A DNA stretch of 64,000 bases from Neobacillus kokaensis (lineage in GTDB: Bacteria > Bacillota > Bacilli > Bacillales > Cytobacillaceae): assembly GCF_014656545.1 (NCBI RefSeq), contig NZ_BNDS01000002.1:244871-308870 (forward strand), given 5' to 3'. The translations under genes and the position numbers were made by a program. The notes beneath the pieces are model-generated. The model searched no databases. It saw only the letters and a list, made by a program, of their open reading frames with translations, and was not told the DNA's origin. Positions within the stretch are counted from its first letter, which is position 1. Each line of letters begins with the position of its first letter. Shown here piece by piece: positions 1 through 10,530 of the stretch.

Positions 1-200
1 TTGAATTTATTTCGCGGGTTTTAAAAATAATTCCGCCGACTTTCATGTTTTTTACCGCGACACATAATTCCTTCCGTAAAAAAATGCGTTTACCCGTCGA
101 ATTTGGGAATTTACCCGCCAAAACTCCACAATTACCAGTCACTTTTTTAAAATACCCGTAAAATTTTCTTAGTTACCCGTCAGTTTTCAAATTTTACCCG
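1..200. repeat. Helically phased short-repeat array (locus 1, TACCCG core)
   Basis: A GC-rich core in AT-rich DNA recurs with near-constant spacing. TACCCG or a one-base variant starts at 91, 112, 133, 153, 174 and 195, giving steps of 21, 21, 20, 21 and 21 bp. Degenerate members lie near 11, 31, 53 and 72. The 21-bp step is also seven codons, so one plus-strand frame gives LPVxxxx/LPAxxxx heptads, but a stop interrupts it and no ribosome binding site is visible. The array lies just downstream of the hemL terminator and continues past the left edge. No gene is visible in this stretch. Function is unknown; three related arrays occur further along. Confidence 0.75.
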
Positions 201-220
201 CTAAACGTTCAACCATCACA

Positions 221-258
221 AAAAAATATAAAGACACCCGCCAAACATGACGGGTGCC
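221..258 (-). terminator. Intrinsic terminator of the hem operon
   Basis: On the minus strand an 8-bp stem (GGCACCCG pairing with CGGGTGTC) with a 10-nt loop is followed by a T-rich tract, 10 nt after the hemL stop codon. It ends the hemAXCDBL transcript. The GC core of the left arm resembles the neighbouring TACCCG repeats, so the array and terminator may share origin. Confidence 0.8.
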
Positions 259-267
259 GAATAAATA

Positions 268-1554
268 TTATTTAAGCTTCGAGAACGCCACTTCTGCTGC
301 TTTAATTGTCTTTTCAATATCCTCATCAGAGTGTTCTGTAGACAGGAATAACCCTTCGAACTGTGAAGGCGGCAGGAATACGCCTTGATCGGCCATTTGA
401 CGGTAGTACTCTGCAAAGAATTCTAAATTCGATGTTTTGGCTTTTTCATAGTTGATGACATCTTCGTTAGTGAAGAAGAAGCCAATCATAGAGCCTGCAC
501 GGTTAAAGGTAATTGGAATATCATACTTCTCAGCCGCAGCCTTATAGCCCTTTTCAAGGACATCGCCTTTGCGGATAAATTCCTCATAATGAGCTGGAGT
601 AAGCTGGCTTAATGTTTCATAACCAGCAGTCATTGCAAGCGGGTTACCGGATAATGTACCAGCCTGATAGATTGGACCGCTTGGTGCAATGCGTTCCATG
701 ATTTCAGCCTTACCACCGTATGCTCCTACAGGAAGCCCGCCGCCGATTACTTTTCCAAGGCAAGTAATGTCAGGAGTGATACCGAAGTATCCTTGGGCAC
801 AGTTATAGCCTACACGGAAGCCTGTCATTACTTCATCAAAGATCAACAATGCCCCGTATTCGGTCGTAATATCACGAAGTCCTTGTAAGAAACCTGGCAG
901 CGGCGGCACAAGACCCATGTTGCCTGCAACTGGTTCAACGATGATACATGCGATATCTTCACCAAATTGTTCAAACGCATATTTTACTCCTTCAAGGTCA
1001 TTGTATTGTACCGTTATCGTATTAGAAGCAACGCCTTCAGGGACACCTGGGCTGTCAGGCAGTCCAAGTGTAGCGACGCCGGAACCAGCTTTAATTAATA
1101 ACGAATCACCATGACCATGATAACAGCCTTCAAATTTTAAAATCTTGTTACGGCCTGTGTAGCCTCGTGCCAGCCTTAAGGCACTCATGGTTGCTTCAGT
1201 TCCTGAGTTGACCATTCTGACAATTTCAATCGATGGTACACGTTCTTGTACAAGCTTGGCTAATTTGTTTTCCATTAACGTTGGAGCACCGAAGCTTGTA
1301 CCCTGCTCGGCAGTTTTTTTCAATCCCTCAACAACTTGATCATTGGAGTGGCCCAGAATCAGCGGACCCCAAGATAATACGTAGTCGATATATTCATTGC
1401 CATCAATATCATAGATTTTCGAGCCTTTTCCTCGCTCCATGAAGATTGGATCCATGTTGACTGACCTAAAGGCACGGACCGGGCTGTTTACACCGCCGGG
1501 CATTAGTTTTTGGGCTTCTTTAAATGCTTCAATCGATTTTGTATACGAACGCAT
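268..1554 (-). CDS. hemL: Glutamate-1-semialdehyde 2,1-aminomutase
   Basis: Converts glutamate-1-semialdehyde to 5-aminolevulinate, the second step of the C5 route to heme, in the cytosol with pyridoxal phosphate. The 428-residue protein is the normal length of the family (class III aminotransferase fold). The Schiff-base lysine is Lys268 in CLGKVIGGG, the cofactor-binding FDEVMTGFR lies at about 239-247, and [10 protein letters not shown] is near the N-terminus. ATG is preceded by GAGGG. It is the last gene of hemAXCDBL, 21 bp after hemB, and is followed by a terminator. In B. subtilis spoVID follows; here a repeat array does. HemL is favoured over the GsaB paralogue by operon position. Confidence 0.97.
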   Translation of the reverse strand: MRSYTKSIEAFKEAQKLMPGGVNSPVRAFRSVNMDPIFMERGKGSKIYDIDGNEYIDYVLSWGPLILGHSNDQVVEGLKKTAEQGTSFGAPTLMENKLAKLVQERVPSIEIVRMVNSGTEATMSALRLARGYTGRNKILKFEGCYHGHGDSLLIKAGSGVATLGLPDSPGVPEGVASNTITVQYNDLEGVKYAFEQFGEDIACIIVEPVAGNMGLVPPLPGFLQGLRDITTEYGALLIFDEVMTGFRVGYNCAQGYFGITPDITCLGKVIGGGLPVGAYGGKAEIMERIAPSGPIYQAGTLSGNPLAMTAGYETLSQLTPAHYEEFIRKGDVLEKGYKAAAEKYDIPITFNRAGSMIGFFFTNEDVINYEKAKTSNLEFFAEYYRQMADQGVFLPPSQFEGLFLSTEHSDEDIEKTIKAAEVAFSKLK

Positions 1555-1575
1555 CCTATTCCCTCATTTCAGAAA

Positions 1576-2553
1576 TTATTGTTCATTAAGCCAGCGAATG
1601 GCATCTTTTGCATGATAAGTAATTATGAGATCCGCACCAGCACGCTTCATGCCTACCAGCATTTCAAGAACGGTGCTTTTTTCATCAATCCAGCCATTTT
1701 GAGCAGCCGCTTTAATCATCGAATATTCGCCGCTGACATTATAAATCACAACTGGCAGGTTGAAGTTATTTTTAATATCCCGAACGATATCAAGGTATGG
1801 CATTCCAGGCTTCACAATTAGGAAATCTGCGCCTTCTGCTGCATCAGATTCTGCTTCTCTAAATGCTTCCATACGGTTTGCCGGGTCCATTTGGTAGGTC
1901 TTGCGGTCACCGAATTGTGGTGCGCCTTCTGCTGCTTCACGGAATGGTCCGTAGAATGCGGAGGCGTATTTAACAGCATATGACATGATTGGAATCTCTT
2001 TAAAACCTGCTTCATCTAATCCTGCACGGATTGCTGTAACAAAGCCATCCATCATGTTGGAAGGTGCAATGATATCTGCGCCTGCTTTTGCTTGGCTTAC
2101 GGCAGTTTTAACAAGCAGCTCAAGAGACTCGTCGTTTAAAACCTGCTCGCCTTCTACAACACCGCAGTGGCCATGGCTTGTGTATTCACATAAGCACGTG
2201 TCGGCCACTACAAGAATCTCTGGGAAGTGTTGTTTAATATAGCGAGTTGCTTCTTGGACGATCCCATGGTCATGGTATGCCTGACCGCCGCACTCATCTT
2301 TTGTGGCCGGGATGCCGAATAATAATACAGCTTTAATACCGTGCGCTTCGATGTCTTCCATTTCTGCTTGAAGATTGTCCATTGATACTTGGAATACTCC
2401 AGGCATGGATGATACTTCGTTGCGAATGTTTTCGCCTTCATAAATAAACAATGGATAAATAAAGTCTTCTGCTCTTAAGTGATTCTCTCTCACAAGTGCG
2501 CGCATACTGGCACTTGACCGCAGGCGGCGATGACGTGAAAATTGAAGTTCCAT
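1576..2553 (-). CDS. hemB: Delta-aminolevulinic acid dehydratase (porphobilinogen synthase)
   Basis: Condenses two 5-aminolevulinate molecules into porphobilinogen. The 325-residue protein shows the zinc cysteines of the metal-dependent class in [13 protein letters not shown] (Cys120, Cys122, Cys130) and the two active-site lysines, Lys195 in AVKYASAF and Lys248 in LIVKPGMPY. The start is ATG with GGAGGT 7 nt upstream. A 191-bp AT-rich gap separates it from hemD, unusually wide inside this operon; I see no gene in that gap. Confidence 0.97.
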   Translation of the reverse strand: MELQFSRHRRLRSSASMRALVRENHLRAEDFIYPLFIYEGENIRNEVSSMPGVFQVSMDNLQAEMEDIEAHGIKAVLLFGIPATKDECGGQAYHDHGIVQEATRYIKQHFPEILVVADTCLCEYTSHGHCGVVEGEQVLNDESLELLVKTAVSQAKAGADIIAPSNMMDGFVTAIRAGLDEAGFKEIPIMSYAVKYASAFYGPFREAAEGAPQFGDRKTYQMDPANRMEAFREAESDAAEGADFLIVKPGMPYLDIVRDIKNNFNLPVVIYNVSGEYSMIKAAAQNGWIDEKSTVLEMLVGMKRAGADLIITYHAKDAIRWLNEQ

Positions 2554-2744
2554 TTTTACATACCTCCAAGGTGATTTAACATGTATATTAAAAGCTTTTT
2601 AGCTTACTTATTTGACTGATTTCTAGTTGGTTTGATGGACGCCTTTTTAATTATAGGGTACTAACTTCTGCTCCAATGACCAAAGAAGTACTTTTTTCCT
2701 CTTTTCAGGCAATGAAATCTCGAACCACAGACCACAAAAGAAGT

Positions 2745-3551
2745 TTACCCCTGTTCTTCCTCTAGAAACCTCACCAGACTCGCCAGCATTGCCTTCACCG
2801 TATACTCTTCAGGCAATGCATGTATCGGCAGCCCAAACTCTCGCAGCCGATTCTCGGTAATCGGACCAATGCAGCCAATAATGCAGCCGCTTAGCCGATC
2901 AGCAAGGTCGTATTCACGAACCACGGCCATCAAATGGTCTACGGTCGACGGACTTGTAAACGTCAGGATATCCAACTGCCCGCTCCCTAGCATCTCCGCG
3001 AGCTGGCCCCTGCTTTCATCCGGCAGGTAATTTTCATAAATCACAACCTCATCAACCTCGGCACCTGCCTGAGCCAATGAGGAGGCGATATAATCGCGGG
3101 CAAGGTTTCCTTTAGGGATTAACACCCGGTCTCCTTTTTGAATATAAGGCAAGAATTCCTCAACAAACGCCTCAGCAACATACACAGTCGGTACAAACTC
3201 AACCGAAAGCCCTTTTTTCTTTAAAACCGCTTCCGTTCGTTTTCCAATCACCGCAATTTTCGGCAGCCTGGCAACTGCACCAGCATCAATACCTGGACCG
3301 CCACCAATCACAACAAATGAAAAAAACGTTTCAACCGTTACATTGCTCGTAAAAATAATCCAATCATATGTATCAAGTCTCGATAAGCATTCTTCGAGGC
3401 ACTGATTATTTTCTATCGGGCGAAAGGCAATTAGAGGGATTTCAATAGGAATCCCTCCGTACTCCTCGACCAGCTTAGAGAAAGATGTTGCCTGATCCTT
3501 TCCTCTTGGGACGAGAACCCTTTTACCAAGTAGTGGAGGAGTCTCAATCAT
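2745..3551 (-). CDS. hemD: Uroporphyrinogen-III synthase
   Basis: Cyclises hydroxymethylbilane with inversion of ring D to give uroporphyrinogen III. At 268 residues it fits the two-domain HemD family, which is poorly conserved in sequence. Recognisable parts are the N-terminal [30 protein letters not shown], and the C-terminal [12 protein letters not shown] followed by [12 protein letters not shown]. Its ATG overlaps the hemC stop by four bases (ATGA), so the two are translationally coupled. The gene position between hemC and hemB supports the call. Confidence 0.95.
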   Translation of the reverse strand: MIETPPLLGKRVLVPRGKDQATSFSKLVEEYGGIPIEIPLIAFRPIENNQCLEECLSRLDTYDWIIFTSNVTVETFFSFVVIGGGPGIDAGAVARLPKIAVIGKRTEAVLKKKGLSVEFVPTVYVAEAFVEEFLPYIQKGDRVLIPKGNLARDYIASSLAQAGAEVDEVVIYENYLPDESRGQLAEMLGSGQLDILTFTSPSTVDHLMAVVREYDLADRLSGCIIGCIGPITENRLREFGLPIHALPEEYTVKAMLASLVRFLEEEQG

Positions 3552-4483
3552 TTCCCCTCGAGCTCCCGCTTCACTCGATCGATCAGGTCTTTCGCTCCTT
3601 TTTCGATTAAGATATCAGCAGCTTTAATACCAAGCTCTTCTGGTTCTTGCCCTCTTACAACCTCTTTAAAAATTTCTTGTCCTTCCGGTGAGCCGACTAA
3701 TACATTTAGGACAATCTCGTCATTATCTTCGACTTGCGCAAAGCCGGCAATCGGTACCTGGCAGCCTCCCTCCATTTTTTGAAGGAATGCACGTTCTGCA
3801 CGGACGGCTTTATCCGTTTTCTTGCAAGTGAATTTCTCGAATAAATCGAGAAGCTCTTGATCATCTGCACGACATTCAATCGATAAAGCCCCTTGACCGA
3901 CAGCAGGAATGCAAACATCCGTATCTAAAAACTCCGTAACCACATCAGATGTCCAGCCAAGGCGGGAAAGGCCTGCTGCAGCCAAAATAATAGCATCGTA
4001 ATCTTCTGTTTCTAATTTTGCTAATCTTGTATCAACATTACCACGAATCCATTTAATTTCTATATCCGGACGCTGTGCCAGCAGCTGGGCACTTCGGCGC
4101 AGACTGCTTGTGCCAATGATTGCGCCCGGCTTAAGATCAGCTAATTTCACATGACCTTTTGAAATCAAGGCGTCACGATGGTCTTCACGGAACGGTACAC
4201 ACCCGATGGTCAGACCCTCTGGCAGAACAGCGGGCATATCCTTCATGCTATGTACCGCCATATCGATTTCTTTATCCAGCATTGCCTGTTCGATTTCTTT
4301 TACAAATAAACCTTTGCCGCCAACTTTTGAAAGGGTCACATCTAAGATTTTATCTCCTTTTGTGACGATTTCCTTTACCTCGAATTCCAAGCTTGGGTCA
4401 ATTTTTTTCAGCTGGTCAATAACCCAGTTGGTTTGTGTTAATGCTAATTTGCTACGTCTAGAACCTACGATAATTTTTCGCAT
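3548..4483 (-). CDS. hemC: Porphobilinogen deaminase (hydroxymethylbilane synthase)
   Basis: Polymerises four porphobilinogens into hydroxymethylbilane on a covalently bound dipyrromethane cofactor. The 311-residue protein has the cofactor-attaching Cys241 in [12 protein letters not shown], the catalytic Asp82 in HSMKDMPA, and the phosphate/substrate-binding arginines in [11 protein letters not shown] (about 124-134). The start codon has AGGAGG 6 nt upstream. It lies 9 bp after hemX and overlaps hemD by four bases. Confidence 0.97.
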   Translation of the reverse strand: MRKIIVGSRRSKLALTQTNWVIDQLKKIDPSLEFEVKEIVTKGDKILDVTLSKVGGKGLFVKEIEQAMLDKEIDMAVHSMKDMPAVLPEGLTIGCVPFREDHRDALISKGHVKLADLKPGAIIGTSSLRRSAQLLAQRPDIEIKWIRGNVDTRLAKLETEDYDAIILAAAGLSRLGWTSDVVTEFLDTDVCIPAVGQGALSIECRADDQELLDLFEKFTCKKTDKAVRAERAFLQKMEGGCQVPIAGFAQVEDNDEIVLNVLVGSPEGQEIFKEVVRGQEPEELGIKAADILIEKGAKDLIDRVKRELEGK

Positions 4484-4492
4484 GACTGCCTC

Positions 4493-5326
4493 CTATGAAT
4501 ACCATAAATGAAAGGATGATAATTGCCCAAATAAGAAAAAGTTAATTAAAACAATTAGGAAAGATGCGACATTCCATAAGGCAAGCTTTTTCCCGGATAT
4601 GTTTCTCACTGTCCGCATATATAAAAAGATGCTATAAGCCGTCAGCAGAATAAATGAACCGATAATTTTCGCATCATACCAAGCCATGCCTGGAAGCTTC
4701 AAGAAAGCCCACTGCAGGCCTAAGATTAAACCTAACAGAAGCATTGGAACACCGATGACAGCTAATATGTATGACAATCTTTCTAGTTTTTCCAAATCGG
4801 CAATCCGTAATAGTCTTGTACCCCATTTTTTCCTTTTTAATAAATCATATTGCAATAGGTATAAAACCGAAAAAACAAACGATAAAGAAAATGCCCCGTA
4901 TGAGAGTATGGCCATTGTAATATGGATTAGCAATAATTCAGACACCAGCTGCTTGGCCATAACATGAGAATGGTATTGCATCGGTGCGAATGTATGGATT
5001 ACCATGACAATGAAACCAAGTATATTGGTGAAAAAAACGATAAAATCTACTCGCAATAAACGATTTATCCCAAGTGACAATGTGATTAATACCCAGGCAT
5101 AAAAATAAAGTCCCTCGAAAATCGTTAACACTGGGAACCTTCCTGTTTCTTTCATATAAACAATGAGGAAAACCGTTTGCAAAACCCATACAAATGCAAG
5201 TAACCAGAAGGCAATCCGATTTGCCTTCCGGTTATGATGAATAAAGTCGAAAAAATATAGCAATACGCTAAAGGCATAAAGAACAACCGTTACTTCGTGA
5301 ACTCTCGTCATAAAGACGCTAAGCAT
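4493..5326 (-). CDS. hemX: HemX, multi-pass membrane protein of the heme operon (CcsA-like)
   Basis: A 277-residue integral membrane protein with eight or so hydrophobic segments and the arrangement of the cytochrome c assembly CcsA/HemX family. In B. subtilis HemX lowers the amount of HemA and is not essential. The start chosen has GGGGG 9 nt upstream; an internal ATG at codon 6 (MTRVHE) is a weaker alternative. It is 14 bp downstream of hemA. The tryptophan-rich heme-handling motif of true CcsA is not evident, which favours HemX. Confidence 0.92.
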   Translation of the reverse strand: MLSVFMTRVHEVTVVLYAFSVLLYFFDFIHHNRKANRIAFWLLAFVWVLQTVFLIVYMKETGRFPVLTIFEGLYFYAWVLITLSLGINRLLRVDFIVFFTNILGFIVMVIHTFAPMQYHSHVMAKQLVSELLLIHITMAILSYGAFSLSFVFSVLYLLQYDLLKRKKWGTRLLRIADLEKLERLSYILAVIGVPMLLLGLILGLQWAFLKLPGMAWYDAKIIGSFILLTAYSIFLYMRTVRNISGKKLALWNVASFLIVLINFFLFGQLSSFHLWYS

Positions 5327-5340
5327 TACGGATGGCCCCC

Positions 5341-6684
5341 TTATGACTGAAAGGAAGCCTGTGCTTCTGTTACCGGCCGTTTATTCGTTTCGGCTGAATT
5401 CGTATGCTGTTCTTTTACAAGCTCTTCAATATTAAAGATTTTCATAAAGAAATCCATTGCCTGTTCCCGATCTGGTCTTGCCGCCAATTCCTTCGCTTGT
5501 AAAATCGGATCTTTCAACATTTGATTAATAATGCTTTTTGTATGTTTACTTAATACCTTTCTATCGCGTTCTGATAGATTTGGCAGCTTGCGTTCCAAGC
5601 TTTCCATCGTTTCTGCCTGGATTGCCAATGCTTTTTCCCTAAGAGCCGAAATGACTGGGATGACCCCAAGCATGCCAAGCCACTGTTTGAAGTCAACGAT
5701 CTCTTTTTCAATCATCAGCATGATTTTTTCAGCAGCCTTTTGGCGCTCCTTTAAGTTTGCTTCGACAATCCCTTCAAGATCGTCAATATCATATAAAAAG
5801 ACATTTTCAAGCTCTGCAATCTGTGGATCCAAGTCACGCGGTACAGCAATATCCACCATAAATAATGGCTTGCCCTTCCGCTTCTTTTCAACAAATGACA
5901 TCATGTCTTTTGTAATGACAAAATCCTTTGCACCAGTTGAACTGATAAGGATATCAGCCTCAATCAGCGATTTCTGCAGCTCATCGATAGATCTAGCTTC
6001 ACCGCTAAAACGGCTGGCAAGGTCTTGCGCTTTATCGTAAGTACGGTTAATCACCGTAACCTTTTTCACACCATTACCGTGCAGATTCTGGGCAGCTAAT
6101 TCGCCCATTTTTCCGGCACCAAAAATAAGAACATGTTTATTAGCAAGAGAGCCAAAGATTTTCTTAGCTAATTCGACAGCAGCATAGCTGACTGAAACGG
6201 CATTAGCGCCAATTTCAGTTTCGGAATGGGCCTTTTTCGCTAAAGTAATTGCTTGTTTAAATAAATGATTAAACACAGAGCCTGTTGCTCCCTGCTCTTG
6301 TGCATTGATAAAGCTTGTACGGACCTGTCCAAGAATTTGGGTTTCCCCTAAAACCATAGAATTGAGTCCGCAGGTAACGTTCAATAAATGTTCCACTGCA
6401 CCGTCGTCTTCATAAATGAATAGGAAAGGTGAGAATTCCGCCAGCTCCATTCCAAACCAGTTTGCTAAAAATTCCTTCATGTAGTAGCGGCCAGTGTGTA
6501 ATTGATCAACTACAGCGTAAATTTCCGTTCGATTACAAGTAGATAAGATGACATTTTCCAGGATGCTTTTTTTCGTTTTTAATTGTTTCATGGCATCCAC
6601 AAGATCGGTTTCATTGAATGTCAACCGCTCACGGATTTCTACAGGGGCAGTTTTATAGTTAAGGCCGATCACTAAAATATGCAT
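5341..6684 (-). CDS. hemA: Glutamyl-tRNA reductase
   Basis: Reduces glutamyl-tRNA(Glu) with NADPH to glutamate-1-semialdehyde, the committed step of heme synthesis. The 447-residue protein has the nucleophilic Cys50 in [10 protein letters not shown], a substrate-recognition domain with [16 protein letters not shown], and the Rossmann motif [13 protein letters not shown] near residue 185, followed by a helical dimerisation region. It is the first gene of hemAXCDBL, with a GGGGGTG ribosome binding site. The region upstream carries a TATAAT box inside a PerR-like sequence. Confidence 0.97.
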   Translation of the reverse strand: MHILVIGLNYKTAPVEIRERLTFNETDLVDAMKQLKTKKSILENVILSTCNRTEIYAVVDQLHTGRYYMKEFLANWFGMELAEFSPFLFIYEDDGAVEHLLNVTCGLNSMVLGETQILGQVRTSFINAQEQGATGSVFNHLFKQAITLAKKAHSETEIGANAVSVSYAAVELAKKIFGSLANKHVLIFGAGKMGELAAQNLHGNGVKKVTVINRTYDKAQDLASRFSGEARSIDELQKSLIEADILISSTGAKDFVITKDMMSFVEKKRKGKPLFMVDIAVPRDLDPQIAELENVFLYDIDDLEGIVEANLKERQKAAEKIMLMIEKEIVDFKQWLGMLGVIPVISALREKALAIQAETMESLERKLPNLSERDRKVLSKHTKSIINQMLKDPILQAKELAARPDREQAMDFFMKIFNIEELVKEQHTNSAETNKRPVTEAQASFQS

Positions 6685-6718
6685 TTGTCCAAGACACCCC
6701 CAAAAATGATGACAGTAA

Positions 6719-6741
6719 TAACTAGTATGATTATACCATGT
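6719..6741 (-). promoter_or_regulatory. Candidate hemA promoter with PerR-like box
   Basis: On the minus strand TATAAT follows TGG (an extended -10) 35-40 bp before the hemA start, but no good -35 is present. The -10 sits in TATAATCATACTA (6723-6735), which matches the PerR-box core TATAATNATTATA at 11 of 13 positions. B. subtilis hemA is known to be repressed by PerR; that this box works here is inference. Confidence 0.4.
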
Positions 6742-6898
6742 CCTTTTTCGCTTTCTTCGTAAAAAATGTGAACATAAAATGAACTATATGTTAATATAGG
6801 AAATTGAATAGAACATATTTAAATATTTTATCTCCCTATGTACAGTATCAAAAAATTCGACAGGATTCAAGTGAACCTTTCTGGAAGCGGTGTTTACG

Positions 6899-7387
6899 AT
6901 GAAAAACCAACGTATTTTTCCTGGTATTATTCTAATTGGCTTCGGTGCCTACTTTTTATTACAGCAGACAGGCATTGCTCTTTTCCAAGCATACTCGACT
7001 TGGCCAACCTTGATTATGATTGTCGGGGCCGCCTTTTTAGGGCAGGGTTATTGGGCAAATGATGCTGAGGCTGTTCTGCCCGGGGTTATCATGTTTGGCT
7101 TCGGGCTTCATTTCCAGCTGGTAGGAAGAATCGATTTCTGGCCGCATAACCATATCGGCATGCTAATTCTCATTATCTCAATAGGATTCTTTTTACGCTT
7201 TCAAAGAACAAACACTGGCCTATTTCAAGCATTCCTCTTTCTCATCATATCAGTGCTAATGCTGTTTTATGATCAGATTGCCGGCTATTTCGGATTATTG
7301 CAAAGCGGAATGAGTTTTATTTGGAAATTTTGGCCCGCCCTGCTAATCGTTGTTGGTATTTATTTTCTCTTAAAACGAAAAAAATAA
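6899..7387 (+). CDS. LiaI/LiaF-like small multi-pass membrane protein
   Basis: A protein of 162 residues made almost wholly of hydrophobic segments, four to six, ending in a positively charged KRKK tail. The opening (NQRIFPGIILIGFGAYFLLQ) and the pair of WPxLIIVG-type turns, at WPTLIMIVGAAF and WPALLIVVGIYF, are those of the LiaI-LiaF-like transmembrane region family. Related proteins take part in envelope-stress sensing, but a function here cannot be read. ATG is chosen because GGAAGCGG lies 8 nt upstream; a GTG three codons earlier overlaps that site. It is a lone plus-strand gene between divergent hemA and convergent engB and ends at a 43-bp palindrome. Confidence 0.75.
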   Translation: MKNQRIFPGIILIGFGAYFLLQQTGIALFQAYSTWPTLIMIVGAAFLGQGYWANDAEAVLPGVIMFGFGLHFQLVGRIDFWPHNHIGMLILIISIGFFLRFQRTNTGLFQAFLFLIISVLMLFYDQIAGYFGLLQSGMSFIWKFWPALLIVVGIYFLLKRKK

Positions 7388-7398
7388 ACAAAAAATAA

Positions 7399-7441
7399 GG
7401 TGTCAGGCACCATGTGAATTTTTCACATGGTGCCTGACACC
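7399..7441. repeat. 43-bp perfect palindrome (GGTGTCAGGCACC type), copy 1
   Basis: Two perfect 20-bp inverted arms (GGTGTCAGGCACCATGTGAA and its complement) flank a TTT loop. Runs of T follow on both strands, so it can act as a bidirectional terminator between the convergent 6899 gene and engB. The same 43 bp occurs, inverted, at 26138-26180, and the 13-bp outer arm alone occurs at 47695. GGTGTCAGGCACC is a sequence I recognise as widespread between Bacillus genes. Confidence 0.9.
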
Positions 7442-7455
7442 TTTACTTTTTGGTT

Positions 7456-8037
7456 CTACATATAACTTTCTAAAATCGACCACGCTTTGTCTTTTCCTTC
7501 ACCTGTCTCGGATGAAAATATGACCATGTGATCGCCTTTTTCAAGATCTAGTGTCTCTTTCGTTACCTTTAAATGCTTTTGCCATTTCCCTTTTGGAATT
7601 TTATCGGCCTTCGTTGCAATTACGATGCAGGGGATTTCATAATGCTTTAGAAAATCATACATCATCACATCGTCCTCGGTTGGAGGATGGCGCAAATCAA
7701 CAATCAGGACAACAGCCCGCAGCTGCTGGCGGGTCGTAAAGTATGTTTCAATCATCTTTCCCCAAGCAGCACGTTCTGTCTTCGATACCTTAGCATAACC
7801 ATATCCAGGAACATCGACAAAATGCAGCACTTCATTAATCAGGAAAAAGTTTAAAGTTTGTGTTTTGCCGGGCTTGGAGGAAATTCTCGCAAGCCCTTTA
7901 CGATTCAACATTTTATTAATAAACGACGACTTTCCGACATTTGAACGACCGGCTAGAGCAAATTCCGGTAAATCAGTCTCCGGGTACTGCTCCGGCTTTA
8001 CCGCACTAATGACAATATCTGAACTTGTTACCTTCAT
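7456..8037 (-). CDS. engB: Ribosome biogenesis GTP-binding protein EngB/YsxC
   Basis: Essential GTPase for late 50S ribosomal subunit assembly. At 193 residues it is a single TrmE-Era-like GTPase domain: G1 GRSNVGKSS (about 31-39), a G2 threonine in [11 protein letters not shown]3 DVPGYG, and G4 TKADK (about 141-145). The ATG overlaps the lon stop by four bases and its ribosome binding site (GAAGGTGATG) lies inside the end of lon. The lonA-ysxC pairing is the same as in B. subtilis. Confidence 0.96.
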   Translation of the reverse strand: MKVTSSDIVISAVKPEQYPETDLPEFALAGRSNVGKSSFINKMLNRKGLARISSKPGKTQTLNFFLINEVLHFVDVPGYGYAKVSKTERAAWGKMIETYFTTRQQLRAVVLIVDLRHPPTEDDVMMYDFLKHYEIPCIVIATKADKIPKGKWQKHLKVTKETLDLEKGDHMVIFSSETGEGKDKAWSILESYM

Positions 8038-10361
8038 CTTGCATCACCTTCTAAAAGGGCATGCTTCAACACTTCATCGACATGTGAAACGGGAACGAAT
8101 TGTAATTCACTGCGGACACTTTCCGGAATATCCTCAATATCCACTTCGTTATCCTTAGGTAAAATGACTTTTGTTAGACCGGCACGGTGGGCACTTAGGG
8201 TTTTTTCTTTTAACCCGCCAATTGGCAGTACTCTGCCGCGTAATGTAATTTCCCCAGTCATTCCTACCTCACGTCGAATCGGCTTGCCAGTTAATGCTGA
8301 AACGAGTGCCGTAGCGATGGTAATTCCAGCTGATGGTCCATCTTTTGGTACTGCTCCTTCAGGTACGTGGATATGGATATCATATTTTTCATGAAAATTC
8401 TCATCAATGCCTAATTCCTTAGCTTTCGAACGAACATAGCTGAACGCAGCCTGAGCGGATTCCTTCATAACGTCGCCTAATTTACCGGTCAAAACAAGTT
8501 TTCCTTTACCTGGAGCAAGAGAAACCTCGATTTGCAGCGTGTCTCCGCCAACCGTTGTGTAAGCAAGACCAGTCGCAACGCCAACTTGGTCTTCCGTTTC
8601 TGCCTGGCCATAACGGAATTTTGGTTTTCCTAAAAATTCTTCGACCGTTTTTTCCGTTACTACAACACGTTTTTTCTCACCGGAAACGATAATTTTTGCT
8701 GTTTTCCGGCAGATTGTCGCCATTTGCCGCTCGAGATTTCGAACACCGGCTTCCCTTGTATAATAGCGGACAATTTTTAAAATCGCATCGTCCCGAACCT
8801 GCAATGTACTTTTTGACAGTCCATTTTCCTTAATCTGCTTTGGAAGTAAGTGGTCGCGTGTAATATGCACTTTCTCAAGCTCGGTATAGCCGGCAATTGA
8901 GATAATTTCCATTCGGTCTAACAGCGGACCAGGAATCGTTGCGAGATTATTTGCCGTAGCAATAAACATAACCTTTGATAAATCATATGTTTCTTCAATA
9001 TAATGATCGCTGAAATTATGGTTTTGCTCCGGATCCAATACCTCTAGCAGCGCTGCAGACGGATCACCGCGGAAATCACTGGACATTTTATCAATTTCAT
9101 CAAGTAAAAATACCGGGTTAATCGTTCTTGCTTTTTTCATCCCCTGGATGATTCTGCCCGGCATTGCTCCGACATAAGTCCTACGGTGACCGCGAATTTC
9201 AGATTCATCGCGGACGCCTCCAAGCGAAATGCGGACAAAATTACGATTAAGCGATGTTGCAATGGACCGGGCTAAGCTGGTTTTACCAACACCTGGAGGT
9301 CCGACAAGACAGAGAATCGGTCCTTTTAATGAATTCGTCAGTTTTTGGACTGCTAAATACTCAAGGACACGCTCTTTCACTTTTTCAAGACCATAGTGAT
9401 CCTCATTTAAAATCTTTTCAGCTCGCTGGATGTTTATATCATCATCTGTCTTTTTAGACCATGGCAGTGAAATCAGCCATTCAAGATAATTTCGGATAAC
9501 AGCACTTTCTGCTGAACTGGATGGGACCTTTTCATAACGGTCCAGCTCCTTCATTGCTGCTTGGAGAACATGTTCCGGCATGCCGGCCTCTTCTATTTTT
9601 TTCGTCAGATCTGCAATTTCACCTGTTTTTCCTTCTTTATCGCCCAATTCTTTCTGAATAGCCTTCATTTGTTCACGCAAGTAGTATTCCTTTTGCGTTC
9701 TTTCCATTGAGCGCTTTACCCGCTGGCCAATTTTCTTCTCAAGGTTTAGCACTTCTTTTTCATTATGAATAATATTAATGACATAGTTCATTCTTTGTTT
9801 AACATCGATTATTTCTAATATTTCCTGCTTTTCTTTCAGCTTAATTGGCAAATGGGAGGCGATAATATCCGCCATTCTGCCAGGTTCTTCAATATCAGCA
9901 ACAGATGCAAAGGTTTCTGCTGATATTTTTTTTGATAATTTTATGTACTGTTCAAAATACTCAAGCATCGTCCTCATTAATGCTTGATCTTCAATATCCT
10001 TTGTTTCAGAGTCTTCATATGTGAGGATTTGAACGGAATAATACTCTTCTTCATCATAAAAAGTTTCAATTTCTGCCCGCTTTAGTCCCTCTACCAATAC
10101 GCGAATAGTCCCATTTGGCAGCTTTAACATTTGCTTAACCTTTGTTAAGGTTCCATACCTGTAGATGTCCTCTTCTGAAGGGTCATCAATAGATACATCC
10201 TTTTGTGTTGTTAAAAAAATTAAATGGTCATCTACCATCGCTTTTTCAAGTGCCTGTACTGACCGGTCACGTCCGACATCTAGATGTAGGACCATCGTTG
10301 GATAAACAAGCAAGCCTCGAAGCGGCAGGAGGGGGACGATCATTTCGTTCTTATTCGTCAA
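8034..10361 (-). CDS. lonA: ATP-dependent protease Lon (LonA)
   Basis: Cytosolic AAA+ serine protease that degrades misfolded and regulatory proteins. Order of domains: N-terminal substrate domain ([13 protein letters not shown] at about 8-20), coiled coil, AAA+ module with Walker [10 protein letters not shown] near 355, and the C-terminal protease with the Ser-Lys dyad in DGPSAGIT and [10 protein letters not shown]. The start is set at TTG (10361): GGAGGTG lies 7 nt before it, and the resulting 775 residues match the family, whereas an in-frame ATG 12 codons earlier lies upstream of that site. It overlaps engB by four bases. Confidence 0.96.
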   Translation of the reverse strand: MTNKNEMIVPLLPLRGLLVYPTMVLHLDVGRDRSVQALEKAMVDDHLIFLTTQKDVSIDDPSEEDIYRYGTLTKVKQMLKLPNGTIRVLVEGLKRAEIETFYDEEEYYSVQILTYEDSETKDIEDQALMRTMLEYFEQYIKLSKKISAETFASVADIEEPGRMADIIASHLPIKLKEKQEILEIIDVKQRMNYVINIIHNEKEVLNLEKKIGQRVKRSMERTQKEYYLREQMKAIQKELGDKEGKTGEIADLTKKIEEAGMPEHVLQAAMKELDRYEKVPSSSAESAVIRNYLEWLISLPWSKKTDDDINIQRAEKILNEDHYGLEKVKERVLEYLAVQKLTNSLKGPILCLVGPPGVGKTSLARSIATSLNRNFVRISLGGVRDESEIRGHRRTYVGAMPGRIIQGMKKARTINPVFLLDEIDKMSSDFRGDPSAALLEVLDPEQNHNFSDHYIEETYDLSKVMFIATANNLATIPGPLLDRMEIISIAGYTELEKVHITRDHLLPKQIKENGLSKSTLQVRDDAILKIVRYYTREAGVRNLERQMATICRKTAKIIVSGEKKRVVVTEKTVEEFLGKPKFRYGQAETEDQVGVATGLAYTTVGGDTLQIEVSLAPGKGKLVLTGKLGDVMKESAQAAFSYVRSKAKELGIDENFHEKYDIHIHVPEGAVPKDGPSAGITIATALVSALTGKPIRREVGMTGEITLRGRVLPIGGLKEKTLSAHRAGLTKVILPKDNEVDIEDIPESVRSELQFVPVSHVDEVLKHALLEGDAR

Positions 10362-10396
10362 AGTACTGCACCTCCAATAAATATAGTCTTTGTACA

Positions 10397-10426
10397 ATTC
10401 TATCTTATTTGTTTTTTAGTGTCTAA
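10397..10426 (-). promoter_or_regulatory. Candidate sigma-A promoter of lonA
   Basis: On the minus strand TTAGAC (10421-10426) and TAGAAT (10397-10402) are 18 bp apart, about 35 bp upstream of the TTG start. The match is moderate (four of six and five of six). Confidence 0.35.
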
Positions 10427-10477
10427 TTTAAACTGAGGACGACTATTTCACTATAATGTTATAATCCCCTTTTCACC

Positions 10478-10516
10478 AAATAAAAACTCCGGCTTGTTTC
10501 GTTAACAAACCGAAGT
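10478..10516 (-). terminator. Intrinsic terminator after lonB
   Basis: A 13-bp stem (arms 10486-10498 and 10504-10516, with G-U pairs) closed by a 5-nt loop precedes TTTTTATTT on the minus strand, directly after the lonB stop. It separates lonB from the lonA-engB unit. Confidence 0.88.
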
Positions 10517-10530
10517 TTTTTCTTCCAGTT

